Source of the DNA: Marchantia polymorpha subsp. ruderalis
Lineage: Eukaryota > Streptophyta > Marchantiopsida > Marchantiales > Marchantiaceae
Length of the DNA stretch: 64,000 bases
Direction: 5' to 3'
Assembly (NCBI GenBank): GCA_037833965.1
Contig: AP031355.1
Location: 24,701,501 to 24,765,500 of the forward strand
Shown here: in pieces, positions 16,633 through 27,308 of the stretch
Position numbering within the stretch: position 1 is the first letter of the stretch
Layout: every line of letters starts with the position of its first letter
Translations under genes and position numbers: made by a program
The notes under the pieces: model-generated
Database searches by the model: none
What the model was told of the DNA's origin: nothing
Seen by the model: the letters and a program-made list of their open reading frames with translations, nothing else

Positions 16633-19251
16633 CTAAGACCGCCGACTCCGACTGTCACCCTCCGTCAATGCCGCCGCCCGAAGCTCGAACTCCCTGAGTG
16701 TGATCTTCTCTTGAGCTGCCACCTCCCAATGGGCGTATCTTTTTAGACAATGGGTCACCCGTGTCGCCAACTCTCCTCGCGCCCTGCAGCTGCCTTCCAC
16801 CTCTGCTAGCTGCATTTCCGCTTCCGCACGTTGTGCCCTCAAATCCGAGCACTCGGATTGCAAGTTGCGCAACAACTCCTCATCCTCCTTGCGGGCTCTT
16901 TGACTTTCTTCTAAGGCGCGCGTCTGGCGCGCAAGCTCGGCTGCTAGGACGTGGTTTTGTCTCCGCTCTTCCTGCAATTCCGACTCGATCTTTGCCCGCA
17001 TTAGCTCGGCATCCGCCCGACTTTTCGTCGCCGCATCCTCCCTCTGCTGCTGCAAGGCTTGGTATAGCTTCTGTGTGACCGCCAGGTGTTGTCGGAGGGC
17101 GGTGTTCATATCCACATATACTTGGCACCTAGAGGCCCACCTTGCCACCTTGCTCCTCGTCCTTTGCCTGATAGTCTCCACATAAGACTGCGGTTTTCCA
17201 GTACCCGCGTACTTGGATGTCTTGCGATCCAGATATCGCAGGAGTGGGACTATCTGCTCGCACAACACCCCTGTTGGCGTTTTCTGCACCGAATCCGCTT
17301 CCTGCTCTTCCGAGCTCGTCTCATCCTCAGTCTCGAGGATTTCAGTCGCCACCGAATCCCTTGGCGACTCCCTGGAACTGTGGCGCGCAGCAGCTTCCGC
17401 TGCGACTGCTGCTCCACTGCCTGCTAAAATATCCAAGGCAGTGGGACATCCCACTGCTTGAGCCCCTGTTCCGGCTCGATCTTCGGTCTCCGAAGGGGTC
17501 GACGCCGCAGTGACTCTTGTCACTTTTGCACCGCCCGCTTCTGCTGCCTGCCCTTCCGGCGCAATCTGCGCGGAAGGTGTCTTCGCTGAAGGTGCGTCCG
17601 CCGAAGGCGTCCGCACACTGGTTGTCGGCCCTGTCCGTCTCGCAGTCGGCGAATCCGGCCGACTCTCTGTTGACCGACTCGCAGTCGGCCGACCAGCAGT
17701 TGTCCGACTGGGAGTCGGATACACCTTGCGCGTCTTGACTCCACTTGGCCTGCTTGCTGGTGGCGTTTTCCCAGAAGTGCCTTCCGCCGACGACGACCCT
17801 CTTAGGGTTGTTGGCTCGTCAGCCAAACTCTCTTCTGCTTCCGGCCTGCTGTCCGGTTCAACGCGCCGTTCAGTTGGCCTTCCTTCCGCTTGTCGGCCTT
17901 CAGTCGCCCGACTCGTAGTCGGCCGACTGTCAGTCCGTCCATCTCCTCCCGAAGGCATTGGGGCCTTTTGTGCAGAGGTATTTGTCGTCTTCCCTAGAAT
18001 CTGCGCGATTATCTCCTCCTGTGTGAGATTCCGCCGGATCTGAGTACGCCCGGTCTCCTCAGTACCAGTTGGCATTTTGCGTGCCCTCTGTTTTGGTCGA
18101 CTGTGAGGCTCGGGGGTGGGCCGACCACGAGTCGGCGCAGCTGGCACTTCCGGCTGCCTGTCCTCAGGTCTCTCATCCCACTTCCGCTTTCGCGGAATGC
18201 GCTCACTTCGACGTTCTTCTGCTGCTCTTGTTGGAGCCGGAGGCGGAGGCGGACTGGCAGGTTCCTCGTCCGGATCCGTGTCTACTTCGGCCTCCCTCGA
18301 GTATCTACCTGGATAGCTCCGGGTCAGCATCGGAAACCGTGTTTTCTCAGATTTTGTCAAACATCCCATCGCCCGATAAAACACGATCAAGTAAGGCGAT
18401 AGATGATTGAGGGTTCCTCCTCTCTCTTCTTGCGCATGTTGGCGCGTCACCTTCCACAGGAGCCGTGCCCAATGCACTGGAGCTCCTGACAACACTAGCT
18501 CCACAAATTCTACCTGCCAACCATGCATGTAAGCGGTCTTGGTCGGCTGCAATATCTGCAGCAATGCAGTCGCGACATTTCTCCGCAATCGATCTTTGTA
18601 ATCCCGTGTCCGGAAACCGTTCTTGGGATGCCTGGCAACTTTGAAGAGCTCATTGTAGGAGATTTCTTCCTCCTGGGACACCTTCACGCTATCGGCCTCG
18701 AAGAGGAGATCCCCTTCCTCGCCGGCACACCTGCCCAACACCTGCGCCCAGTTACAAATGTCCCATCTTTCTGGATGTGGACGGAATCCGCGAGAGGGCT
18801 TGTGTCTCTCCTGCAGATACTCGCGCACCATCTCCGGACATGTCCAGTTCCACCCCCACAGGAGAAAATCGAGCTTCAGCCCCAACAGCACATCTTGAAA
18901 TGCGCGTAGACCGATCTGCGGCACCCTGAGTGGAGACACTCGCAGCTGGGGAACCTTCGACATTGCGTTTCTTGCACACACAAACGTTCTCCCTTTCGCT
19001 CGCCCTCTCACAATCGCCACTGCGCGTCGGCCGCTCAAGCACTGACTGCTCACTCTCTCTTCGCTCACGCTCAAGTTCGCTACTCGCAATTCTCTCCAAG
19101 GTCTGTCAAGATCCTTGCGCAACTCGTCTCTACACTCTCTCCTCTCACTGCAGGTCTCTCCGCCCTTGCGCGTACTCTTGGAAACTGGAATTCGCAAAAT
19201 CAAGAATGAGAGAATGAGACTGGAGCGCAGTCTTTTCTTCTCCGAATTCAA
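16633..19251 (-). CDS. ORF1-B, U3-encoded protein, 872 aa
   Basis: Family B counterpart of ORF1-A. Residues about 100-335 hold the conserved domain (LRVPQIGLRAF, KLDFLLWGWNWTC, LGRCAGEEGDLLFE, TRDYKDRLRR, GTLNHLSPYLIVFYR), by eye over half identical to ORF1-A. The middle is disordered but built of other repeats (GRPTASRSTESRPDS type) coded by CCGACTCGCAGTCGG palindromes. The end is the coiled coil (LLRYLDRKTSKYAG, LTLREFELRAA replaced by ITLREFELRAA). The C-terminus is shorter than in family A because the 555-bp block follows. The start at MNSEKKRLRS is the first ATG; upstream parts of ORF1-A and B can still be aligned, which supports an N-terminus of this size. Function unknown. Confidence 0.82.
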   Translation of the reverse strand: MNSEKKRLRSSLILSFLILRIPVSKSTRKGGETCSERRECRDELRKDLDRPWRELRVANLSVSEERVSSQCLSGRRAVAIVRGRAKGRTFVCARNAMSKVPQLRVSPLRVPQIGLRAFQDVLLGLKLDFLLWGWNWTCPEMVREYLQERHKPSRGFRPHPERWDICNWAQVLGRCAGEEGDLLFEADSVKVSQEEEISYNELFKVARHPKNGFRTRDYKDRLRRNVATALLQILQPTKTAYMHGWQVEFVELVLSGAPVHWARLLWKVTRQHAQEERGGTLNHLSPYLIVFYRAMGCLTKSEKTRFPMLTRSYPGRYSREAEVDTDPDEEPASPPPPPAPTRAAEERRSERIPRKRKWDERPEDRQPEVPAAPTRGRPTPEPHSRPKQRARKMPTGTEETGRTQIRRNLTQEEIIAQILGKTTNTSAQKAPMPSGGDGRTDSRPTTSRATEGRQAEGRPTERRVEPDSRPEAEESLADEPTTLRGSSSAEGTSGKTPPASRPSGVKTRKVYPTPSRTTAGRPTASRSTESRPDSPTARRTGPTTSVRTPSADAPSAKTPSAQIAPEGQAAEAGGAKVTRVTAASTPSETEDRAGTGAQAVGCPTALDILAGSGAAVAAEAAARHSSRESPRDSVATEILETEDETSSEEQEADSVQKTPTGVLCEQIVPLLRYLDRKTSKYAGTGKPQSYVETIRQRTRSKVARWASRCQVYVDMNTALRQHLAVTQKLYQALQQQREDAATKSRADAELMRAKIESELQEERRQNHVLAAELARQTRALEESQRARKEDEELLRNLQSECSDLRAQRAEAEMQLAEVEGSCRARGELATRVTHCLKRYAHWEVAAQEKITLREFELRAAALTEGDSRSRRS

Positions 19252-20324
19252 GAACGTCCAACGTTCTTACTGGTTACAACGTACGCATTCGGCTATACGG
19301 CCTAATGGTTCGCCCTTGGCATGCGCGAATTCACGTCTCCGCACTGCGCGCATTCGTATGCGTGAATGTTGAATTCTCCCGCCGCCGCCACCTTCCGGAC
19401 TCGAGTCCGCCGCAGGGTATACGTCGGCTATGTTGTCTTTTCCTAACCCGTCCATCACCGGAGGCGTGTCGCCGCTGGTGCGTTCCTTATCCGTCGGCGC
19501 CTTGCTGGAGGCGCACATCTAGTCGGAGCGAATTACGCCGGCGCGCAGTCGTACCGCTTATTTTGTCCTTTATGCCTCGTCCATTGCTGACGGCGCATAT
19601 CCGCCAGCGCAACTCATGCCAGCGCATCCGGCCGTCAGCGCCACGTCGGAGGCGTACATCCGACCGGCGCTTTTCTTCCATGAACAGCCGCCAAAGGCGC
19701 TTTCGACTCTGAGTTGGTTTCCTCCTATGAGCGCGCGATCCCGCCGAAGGCGCATCGCCGAGGGCGTACGGGAATCCTTTCCGGCTGTGAACCCTAGCGC
19801 GAACGGCGCATGTCCGGCTACGAGTTTTCCGACGCTCATTACTTCTCCGTCCCTGATCCATCTCCGACGCTCTTGGGCTCGTTAGAACGAGCGTCCCGAG
19901 CTCTTTCCAATGTGACTTCAACCAACTGGATCTACCGTGTATTCCGATCGTTATGAAGGTTTTCCCCTTCCGCGCCAGCGGCGCATCGCCGAAGGCGCAC
20001 TCATGGTCGGACGCCTTCAGAGGTCCGGGCCCTTCTCCTGACGTCTTTAGCAAAACCTCCTCCTGAGGTGTCTGCGCCGGAAGCGTAGCTTCCTTATACG
20101 CTGGAAGCGCGTGAGTAGAGACACCTCAGAAAAGGAGCTTTTGCCGAAGGCGCCGAAGACATTGGCGTTGGTACATCCGACTACGTGATTCTTCGTGACC
20201 TCGTGACGATCTCATCAATCCACTATATTTATCGTACCCTTTTCTAACTACAAACACTGCTTCGGTACTAGTTTTCTAAAATTGTTTAAATTCTGCAAAA
20301 AAACAAAAAGTGTGTTACCACATG

Positions 20325-20335
20325 CCCCCCTCCTC
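20325..20335 (-). promoter_or_regulatory. Polypurine tract of E2
   Basis: GAGGAGGGGGG on the minus strand, two bases before the LTR start TGTGGTAAC; same as in E1. Confidence 0.88.
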
Positions 20336-20359
20336 AATTGTGAGCGCCCACGCGAACAT

Positions 20360-23101
20360 TTACACGTGGTATTTCTTCAGGCGCCACCCGTTCACGCGGG
20401 TGCCTAGCCATTCTCCTGTCAGTTCTGCGAGTTGGATGGATCCATTGGGGAAAACTTTGATCACCTTGTAAGGCCCCATCCATCTCAAGTGTAGCTTGCC
20501 TGGAAATCTAGCATGTCTGCTATCGTAGAGCAGAGCCAAGTCGCCCTTCTCAAGTAGTACTGGTTTGAGTCTTCGATCGTACTTCTCCTTCCGCCTGAGT
20601 TGTAATTGCTTTGTTCGATCTTCGGCCACTTGACGTCTTTCCTCCAGTGCCATTACTTCTTGCAGTCGATATGCCTGACTTTCTTCCGCATCCAGCCTTC
20701 TCTGATCTAAGGTCCTCTTGGTAGGTATTTCGAATTCGATGGGTAAGATCGGATGCTGCCCATAAACTAGAAAGTAAGGTGTTTGCCTGGTGGTGACTTT
20801 TTCTGCCGTTCTATATGCCCAGAAGGCGGCCGGTAGCTTGGTGTCCCAGTCATGAGCATGGTTTTTAGTCACCTTGAGGAGTATCTTACAGAGCAATCCA
20901 TTGGACTTCTCTGTCAGACCATTCGCCTTGGGGTTGTATGGAGTAGTCTTCCGATGCTTAATCTGGAAGTGCCGCGTCAAACTTTCTATCACCTGATTTA
21001 GAAAGTGCGTTCCCCTGTCACTGACTATTTCTAGTGGGCACCCGTAGCGTGTGATGATTGATTCGAATAGGAACCGTGCTACTGCGGCTGCGTCGTTGTG
21101 CCTTGTGGCCTCTGCCTCCACCATCTTGGTCGCATAGTCTGTTGCTACCAATATGTAGCGCTTGCGCGTGCCTTTAGTGACAGGTTGTATTGGTCCCACG
21201 AAGTCGATCCCCCATTTTTCAAATGGTGCCAAGGGCATGATTGCTGTAAGAGGCCATCTCGTGGTCGGAGTCGGCCTTCCCGTCCTCTGGCAGCTATTGC
21301 ATTTGCGAACGTAGTCGTGTACATCTTTGAACATCGTCGGCCACCAGTATCCTGCATTCACAATTTTAGTCACTGTATTTCTGGTGGCGTAATGACCACC
21401 AGCGTCTTCTGTGTGCATGGCTTTAACGACTCGCGGAACTTCGGACTCCTCTAAGCATCTGCACAGCCTCTCGTCTGCCATTTTCTTGAATAAAACCCCC
21501 TGTTGGAGCTGGTAAGGTCCCGCTTTATGAACGAAGACTGTGCGCTGCTCCGCATCCAATCCTTCCGGACATTGGAGTGTGAGCAGAAACCTGTATAAGT
21601 CCGCGTACCTGGACTCATGGCTGGCGGACAACTGAAAAAGTTGTTTGTCGGGAAAATCATCCACTACTTCCTCCTCTATGGGTTCGGTCCATAGTCGGGA
21701 GAGGTAGTCCGCGTTCTCATGGTGAACGCCTTTCCTTGTCTGCAAAGTGTAGGTGAATTCCTGCAGCAGTAGTACCCACCTGGCAATTCGTCCGGACAGA
21801 TCCGCCTTCTTCACCAGGTGCTGCAAGGCGTAATGATCCACTTGAAACACGAACTCGTAGCAGATCAAATAATGTCGGAACTTCTTACAGGAGTACACCA
21901 TTCCCAACGCCTCCCTCTCAGTTGTCGTGTACTTCTTCTCTGCTGCTGACAACTGACGACTCGCGAAGTAAATCGGGTAGTCTTTCTTGTTGTCGTCCTT
22001 CTGACTGAGAACCACTCCGATTGCAAATGCCGACGTGTCTACATAGACATGGAAAGGTCTGTTCCAATCCGGACTTCTCAGAACCGGAGCAGTCGTCAGT
22101 TTGGCTTTGAGTTTTTCAAAGGCCAGCTGTTGCTCCTTGCCCCACACATAGGGTTCCTCCTTCTTAAGCAGCTTCGTCAGATCGGCTGCCAAGATGGCGT
22201 ACATATTTATAAACCTTCTGTAATAACCTACATGGCCAAGGAAGGCCCTCAACTCACGCAGATTCGTCGGCGGCTGAAGTTCGAGAATAATCTTCACCTT
22301 CTCTACATCTACTGCAATGCCATCGGACGAAACTCGGTGCCCCAGCAGGATTCCGCTGGTCATGAAGAAAAAACACTTCTCAGGGTGCAAGGACAAGCTG
22401 CTCTCCCTACATCTGTCAAACGTCTGCCGAAGATGGTTAAGGTGCTCCGACCTCTTACCGAAGACACAAAAGTCATCGATGAAAATTTCCAGGAACTTCC
22501 TCAGGTGCTCTTGGAAGATGTTTGTCATCATCCGCTGGAACGTCGCTGGCGCGTTGCACAGCCCGAACGGCATCTTGTGATAAGCATAGGTTCCCCAGTC
22601 GGTCGTGAAGGTTGTTTTGTCCTTGTCCTGTTCCCTGATGGACACCTGGTTGTAGCCGGAGAATCCGTCTAGGAAACTGTAGCATTCATGCCCTGCGACA
22701 TGGTCCAAAATAGAGTCCGTGAAAGGAAGAGGGTGATGGTCCTTCCTCGTTGCTGCGTTCAGCTTTCGGAAGTCCTGGCACACCCGGATCTTACCCGTCA
22801 GTTTCTTGGACACGATTACGATAGGCGACACCCACTCGCTACTGAGTACCGGGTAGATGATTCCTGCGCTCAGGTACTTATCGATTTCGTCCTTCACCAA
22901 TAATGAATATTTTGAGTTGAGCCTGTATTGGCGTTGGCGAACTGGAACTGCCTCGTCCAACAAGTCGATCCTGTGCTCCCCATACCTTGCAGGTATGCCT
23001 TTCATGTCTTCAATCTTCCATGCGAAGACATCCTCATACTGGCGAAGAAACGCCTGTACCCTGTTCAACTCTTCTCCTTGTACCTGGCTTGACACCTTCA
23101 A
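20360..23101 (-). CDS. pol: Pol of E2: RT - RNase H - integrase (open frame)
   Basis: 913 aa counted from the first ATG; the coding frame extends upstream in phase to the leaky UAG of gag-pro. All domains are present: RT with FIDDF, RNase H (HVYVDTSAF, HVDHYALQHL-type), integrase HHCC and DDE (GIDFVGP, VSDRGTHF, LTEKSNG) and the GPY/F-like tail RWMGPYKVIKVFPNGS without a chromodomain. It is about 85-90 percent identical by eye to family A Pol, so A and B are sister families. Expression as a read-through fusion from gag-pro is inferred. The frame looks whole. Confidence 0.93.
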   Translation of the reverse strand: MKVSSQVQGEELNRVQAFLRQYEDVFAWKIEDMKGIPARYGEHRIDLLDEAVPVRQRQYRLNSKYSLLVKDEIDKYLSAGIIYPVLSSEWVSPIVIVSKKLTGKIRVCQDFRKLNAATRKDHHPLPFTDSILDHVAGHECYSFLDGFSGYNQVSIREQDKDKTTFTTDWGTYAYHKMPFGLCNAPATFQRMMTNIFQEHLRKFLEIFIDDFCVFGKRSEHLNHLRQTFDRCRESSLSLHPEKCFFFMTSGILLGHRVSSDGIAVDVEKVKIILELQPPTNLRELRAFLGHVGYYRRFINMYAILAADLTKLLKKEEPYVWGKEQQLAFEKLKAKLTTAPVLRSPDWNRPFHVYVDTSAFAIGVVLSQKDDNKKDYPIYFASRQLSAAEKKYTTTEREALGMVYSCKKFRHYLICYEFVFQVDHYALQHLVKKADLSGRIARWVLLLQEFTYTLQTRKGVHHENADYLSRLWTEPIEEEVVDDFPDKQLFQLSASHESRYADLYRFLLTLQCPEGLDAEQRTVFVHKAGPYQLQQGVLFKKMADERLCRCLEESEVPRVVKAMHTEDAGGHYATRNTVTKIVNAGYWWPTMFKDVHDYVRKCNSCQRTGRPTPTTRWPLTAIMPLAPFEKWGIDFVGPIQPVTKGTRKRYILVATDYATKMVEAEATRHNDAAAVARFLFESIITRYGCPLEIVSDRGTHFLNQVIESLTRHFQIKHRKTTPYNPKANGLTEKSNGLLCKILLKVTKNHAHDWDTKLPAAFWAYRTAEKVTTRQTPYFLVYGQHPILPIEFEIPTKRTLDQRRLDAEESQAYRLQEVMALEERRQVAEDRTKQLQLRRKEKYDRRLKPVLLEKGDLALLYDSRHARFPGKLHLRWMGPYKVIKVFPNGSIQLAELTGEWLGTRVNGWRLKKYHV

Positions 23102-23194
23102 GCCTTTACCTGGACTGAGTTGCAGTTCGCAGCAATCACTTGGGTCGACAATCCCCTCTGTGTGACTGATCTCGCTTCTGCCCAGTCCGGCTGC

Positions 23195-23203
23195 TAGTTG
23201 CTA
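23195..23203 (-). promoter_or_regulatory. Leaky stop UAG-CAA-CUA (E2)
   Basis: TAG-CAACTA on the minus strand, again fitting UAG-CARYYA; the second Y differs from family A (CTA for TTA) while the consensus is kept. Confidence 0.72.
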
Positions 23204-26029
23204 TTCGTCATCCGGATGCACATCGTCTCCTTCCTCCTCAATGGAGCAGCAAGTGACGTAGCCCACAAATTCCTCCGACGTTTCTGTCTCTGAAGTGCAT
23301 GACGAGCTGGTCTCCCCTCCAGTCGTGTAACCGGAGGTGGTGGAAGGGGTTTCGCCCTCGTGGGGTACCTTGGTCCATGGTACGGTAATGACAGTCGGAG
23401 GGTCCGCAGGGTTCCGGAACTGTAATCTCTTCCTCCTCCAATCACACCTTGCTTTGGCATCGTATAGCCACGGTCTGCCAAGCAGCACATCATAACCTTT
23501 CTTCATTAGAGGTTGCAATATTATGTAGGACAGTTGAAAGTCCACTCCTCCAATGTTGGTTCTCACATTGCTCAACATTCCTAGCGGCATTCTGCGCGTT
23601 TGATCGGCCAGTCGCAACACTCGGGATGTAGGCTCGAAGGTCTGGAACCCCAAGGAGTTCGCTGTCTCCTCGGTCATGATATTCACGCCCGAGCCGGAGT
23701 CCACTGGTACCTTCTGTATGACGCAACCTCCGATCTCTACTTCGATCTCTGGAGGTCCTAGGTCTCCTCCTTCCACTCAGTACACAGCCGGAAGTTTCTC
23801 TTTTCGGGGTTTGCGTGGTCGGCGCAACGAAAGCATCAGCATCCTTCTGTACGTCTTATTGTCCTCCAACAGCTGGTGGAAGGAAATATTTGCCCTCTAA
23901 CTCCCTATGTCCTCCACTATGTCGTAGGAAGTGTTGGAAGTCACAGCCGGAAGTTTCCCTGTACTCGCGGTCGGAAGTGGTGTAGGGGGCCTAGCCGCCT
24001 TCTAGTCGTCGGATGTCGTTCCGGCGCCCAGTGCTTCCTTGATGAGGTGACTCACCTCATCTTTGATGTCCGGAAGGTAGTCTCGAGTCCGGAACTCTTC
24101 CGAAGACCTGTCCGCCTTCTCTGAGTTCTGCTCCGGCTGGGTGTTCCTCATCGCCGGAGGTGTACCCGGCCTTCTCCTTTGGCCTTCTCTAACTTCTTTA
24201 GACTTCCTCCTCTCTTCCCTACGCTCGAGGCGGCGAGTGTCCTCGTGGTCCTCTCCCCTCCTCTTCGAACTTCGGGTCTCTACCCGTCCGCACATTACTT
24301 CTTCCTCCGGCCATACTTCGTCTCCTTCAGCTGGGTCCGGGCTCAGTTCTACCTGGTTGACCTGCACCTCTTCCTTGCCAGGTGTCGATACGAAACGCAC
24401 GGCTGGCCTAGGGACTGGTGGCTGATCACATTCGGCTGCTGTATGTCCAGACTTCTTGCAATTGCTGCACAACGGTGCATACCCCATTTGCTTCCTCGGG
24501 TGGGGACAGCTTGGCGCGTAATGTCCCATGTCTCCGCAGTTGTAGCAACCATCGAATTGTGGTCGAGGTCGGTTGTAATTGCCTGGAGGTGCCATGCGTC
24601 TTGGTGGGAGCGTACCCGCCATTTCCCTCGGAACAAAGCGCGGTATATGCACCGGTGGGTTCGGAGTTGTAGCTGGAGCTGTCTGTACCGCGTAGGCGGT
24701 GTCCTCAACCGGCTCAGCATAATACATGGGCGGCTCAGCATAATACATGGGATTCTCCCACTGTGGTGCCCATTCGACCGCATTCACTGGGTAAGATGGG
24801 CGCGCGGACATGCACTCCGTGTTGGCATGTCCCACCTGTCCGCACGTAGTACACCAGAGATTCGCTCGCTGTCTCGCAGGTGATTTACGTCGGTCTTGGC
24901 CTCCCACTACATGAACTTTCAGGTCCGCAAAATTCTTCACCAGGTTGTCTACCTTGGCTGCGATGTCCCCTTGACTCTTCACTGGGATTCCCTTACCTCG
25001 ATCCTTCTTCTTGATCGTACTGCGTTTCTTCTTCCGTCTTTCTTCTTCTGAAGATGACGAGTCCTCTTCCTCTTCCGAGGAAGAACTTGATTCGGAGGAG
25101 CTTGATTCTTCTGTCGAGGAAGGCGAGTTCCTTCTCTTCCGACGTCCGCCTTGCGATTTCTTCTTCGTCGACCGTTGGTCGCGTCTTCGAGTGTCGAGGG
25201 TTGACGTCTCAAAAGTCTCCGCGGAAGCTATCACATCTTGGATTGTGTCAGTCTTGCCTCTCCTACAGAAGGTCTCCATTTCTCTTGAGAGCCCTGTCAC
25301 ATACCAATCCACTGCTTGTTGTACCGAAAATGGTTCTCCTGGGCCGATCTTCGGAATTCGATCTAGGAGGTCTTGGAATCTCTCAGTATAGTCTCGAAGA
25401 TTCTCCTTCCGCTCGCGTCGAAGATTTCGAAGCCGGGTCAGTACTCGACTGTCATATCCGAGTTCGCGAAACCGCCTCAGAAACTTTTCCTTGAGCTGAG
25501 CCCAGGTCCGGATGCCAGTGGGGTCGGTGCTCTCATGGTTGTACCAGCTACGAGCTCGCCTGCGTAGCAGGCTAGGAAAGATTCGCAGTCGGTCTTCATC
25601 ACTGGTCTCACGATTGGCGATGGAGACAGACTCGAAGAGCTTTATGTATGAATCTGCATCATCGTCGTCGCCTGTTCCCGTGTATCTTGGATACGAATGT
25701 TTGGTGATAGGCTGGGAAAACACCTAGCAGAGATTGGTTTGTTGGTCTGCCATTGGTGATCCTGTCAACGGACTGATCCTAGGTTGGCCAAACTCAGGAA
25801 GAGTTTCTGTCGGAGGAATTTACAATAGAACTGTTAGCTCAATGCTCTCGGTAGGTGAACTGGAACGCCTTTGTCTTCCAGTAGTCGGTGATGGCGATCT
25901 TTCTGCAGAGTCCTCACCGGGAGTCTTCTTTTTAGTTCGCCGTTTTGTTTCTACGGCTTTTTCTGAATCTCGACGGAGTTTTCGTGTGGCTCTCGCACTC
26001 AGGTTTCCCACACTATCGCTCGTCGACAT
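23201..26029 (-). pseudogene. gag-pro: Gag-protease region of E2, about three breaks
   Basis: Family B gag-pro: start MSTSDSVGNLSAR, capsid region (SWYNHESTDPTGI, FLRRFRELGY), Ser/Glu-rich linker (SSSEEEEDSSSSEEE), three CCHC knuckles (CTTCGQVGHANTEC, CYNCGDMGHYAPSC, CSNCKKSGHTAAEC) and an aspartic protease motif DSGSGVNIM. A short MYYAEP repeat upstream of the second knuckle occurs twice here but once in E4. Broken in about three places; a fossil. Confidence 0.88.
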
Positions 26030-26072
26030 TCACCGAGCATTGCTGCTCAAGTATTCTGGTGTTGACGCACTG

Positions 26073-26090
26073 TCCCCGGCAGCGGCGCCA
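26073..26090 (-). promoter_or_regulatory. Primer binding site, tRNA-Asp type (E2)
   Basis: TGGCGCCGCTGCCGGGGA on the minus strand, identical to E1 and again 22 nt from the LTR end. The spacer stem has one G:U pair instead of A:U, so the fold is kept. Confidence 0.85.
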
Positions 26091-26112
26091 AAAAGAAGTT
26101 GTCGGCTCCTTA

Positions 26113-26294
26113 TGTAATAACCCACCAAAGGCTAAAACTGCAGTATGGTGGTAAAAAGATCGAACCCACAGGGACAGAGGCAACACACAGAGTAAAAGTG
26201 TCACGTTTAACAGACTTTTGTAGAGTTTGAATTCTAGGCGACTGTCACTCCCAGAAATACTGCAGTGCTCGACTCGGAGGCTCGACTCGGAGGA
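26113..26294 (-). repeat. End fragment of the E2 5' LTR (family B U5)
   Basis: 182 bp starting TGTAATAACCCACCAAAGG on the plus strand, matching 51075-51255. It stops where the next family A LTR begins. Confidence 0.85.
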
Positions 26295-27263
26295 TGTAAT
26301 AACCCACTAAAGGCTAAAACTGCAATATAGTGGTAGAAAGGTCGAACCCACAGGGACAGAGGAACACACAGGGTACAAAGTGTCACGTTTAACAGACTAT
26401 TGATGAGTTTGAATTCTCAGGCGACTGTCACTCCCAGAAATACTGCAAGTGTCCACTCGGAGCGCACTCGGAGGTCGCACAGTGCAGCGTAACACACACA
26501 CACACACACACACACACCTGAAACTACAGAAACACAACCTAGAGATCCGTTAGGACCTCTACTTCAAGATTTCAGGGGGAAAGTCTCTCAAGAGTACACT
26601 CGGCAAAGCTGCGGGCAGTGACTTCCAACTCCGGCTTTTACAACACTTCCACTAGCTTGCCGCTAGTGTAGGAAACCCGTTTTGGACTGCCTACTTCGGA
26701 TCGAAGTCACTCCTACGCGGTGAACAACACTCTCAACTCACAAAACGCGCAGAGAACACAGGTCCGCACTGAAGGACTCACTGTGAAACATTCCAGTAAC
26801 ACAACAACAGTCTATTGAAGAGTTTGAATTCTCAGGCACTTGTCATTCCCAGAAATACTACAGGGGTTACCCTCAAGGCACCTGCTGCAGCGTAACCTGA
26901 ATTCACAACCAAGGCTTACACGAAGTAGCAAAACTTCACTTTGGCATTCAGGGGAAAAATCCCAAGGAGTACAATCAGAAAGAAACACTCGAAGGTGTAG
27001 GGGCGAAACTGTTCAAGTATCTAACTAGTCACTGGCTCTGAGCATCGGCAGTCACCCGCAGGTGCAGATCCGAACTACTCAAGTCTCTAACCAATGGACT
27101 AGCTCTGAACATTCGGCCGAAGGCCTTCAGTTACAAAATGCGGAACGCTAAGTTGTAACTCCTCATGCGTGGTGACAGAACTCAAGGACACAAACACGCA
27201 AAGGAAATGGGTTCCTGATCTGCACTTCTGATGGGAAAGAACCCCAGGCAAAACGCCTGGAAC

Positions 27264-27272
27264 TATTTTATA
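27264..27272 (-). promoter_or_regulatory. TATA box of the unpaired family A LTR
   Basis: TATAAAATA on the minus strand, 36 bp after the ORF1 stop, with the CCAGGC ... GCCTGG stem-loop downstream. Confidence 0.7.
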
Positions 27273-27308
27273 CCTTCTAAGTCCTACCTAGCACTACACT
27301 GCACTACG

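Larger units (their letters stand above)
15102..20322 (-). repeat. 3' LTR of E2, chimeric A/B LTR (5221 bp)
   Basis: Starts (right end) TGTGGTAACACAC and ends (left) GGGTTATTACA. From right to left: 19252-20322 is family B U3 without a gene; 16633-19251 is ORF1-B; about 16072-16628 is a foreign-looking block; 15102-16071 is the R/U5 with the family A sequence, including a CA microsatellite (about 15298-15317). The left flank CTAAC cannot be paired with a duplicate at the other end. Confidence 0.88.
15102..26294 (-). mobile_element. E2: Ty3/gypsy LTR retrotransposon, family B
   Basis: Reading on the minus strand: end fragment of the 5' LTR (26294-26113), primer binding site, gag-pro, leaky UAG, pol, purine tract, 3' LTR (20322-15102). 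Pol is open; gag-pro has about three breaks. The two LTR ends do not match in type: the 5' LTR has the family B end (CCACCAAAGG), the 3' LTR the family A end (CCACTAAAGG), so the element recombined after insertion. The 5' LTR is cut 182 bp from its end by a family A LTR. Age cannot be read from the LTRs for that reason. Confidence 0.88.
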
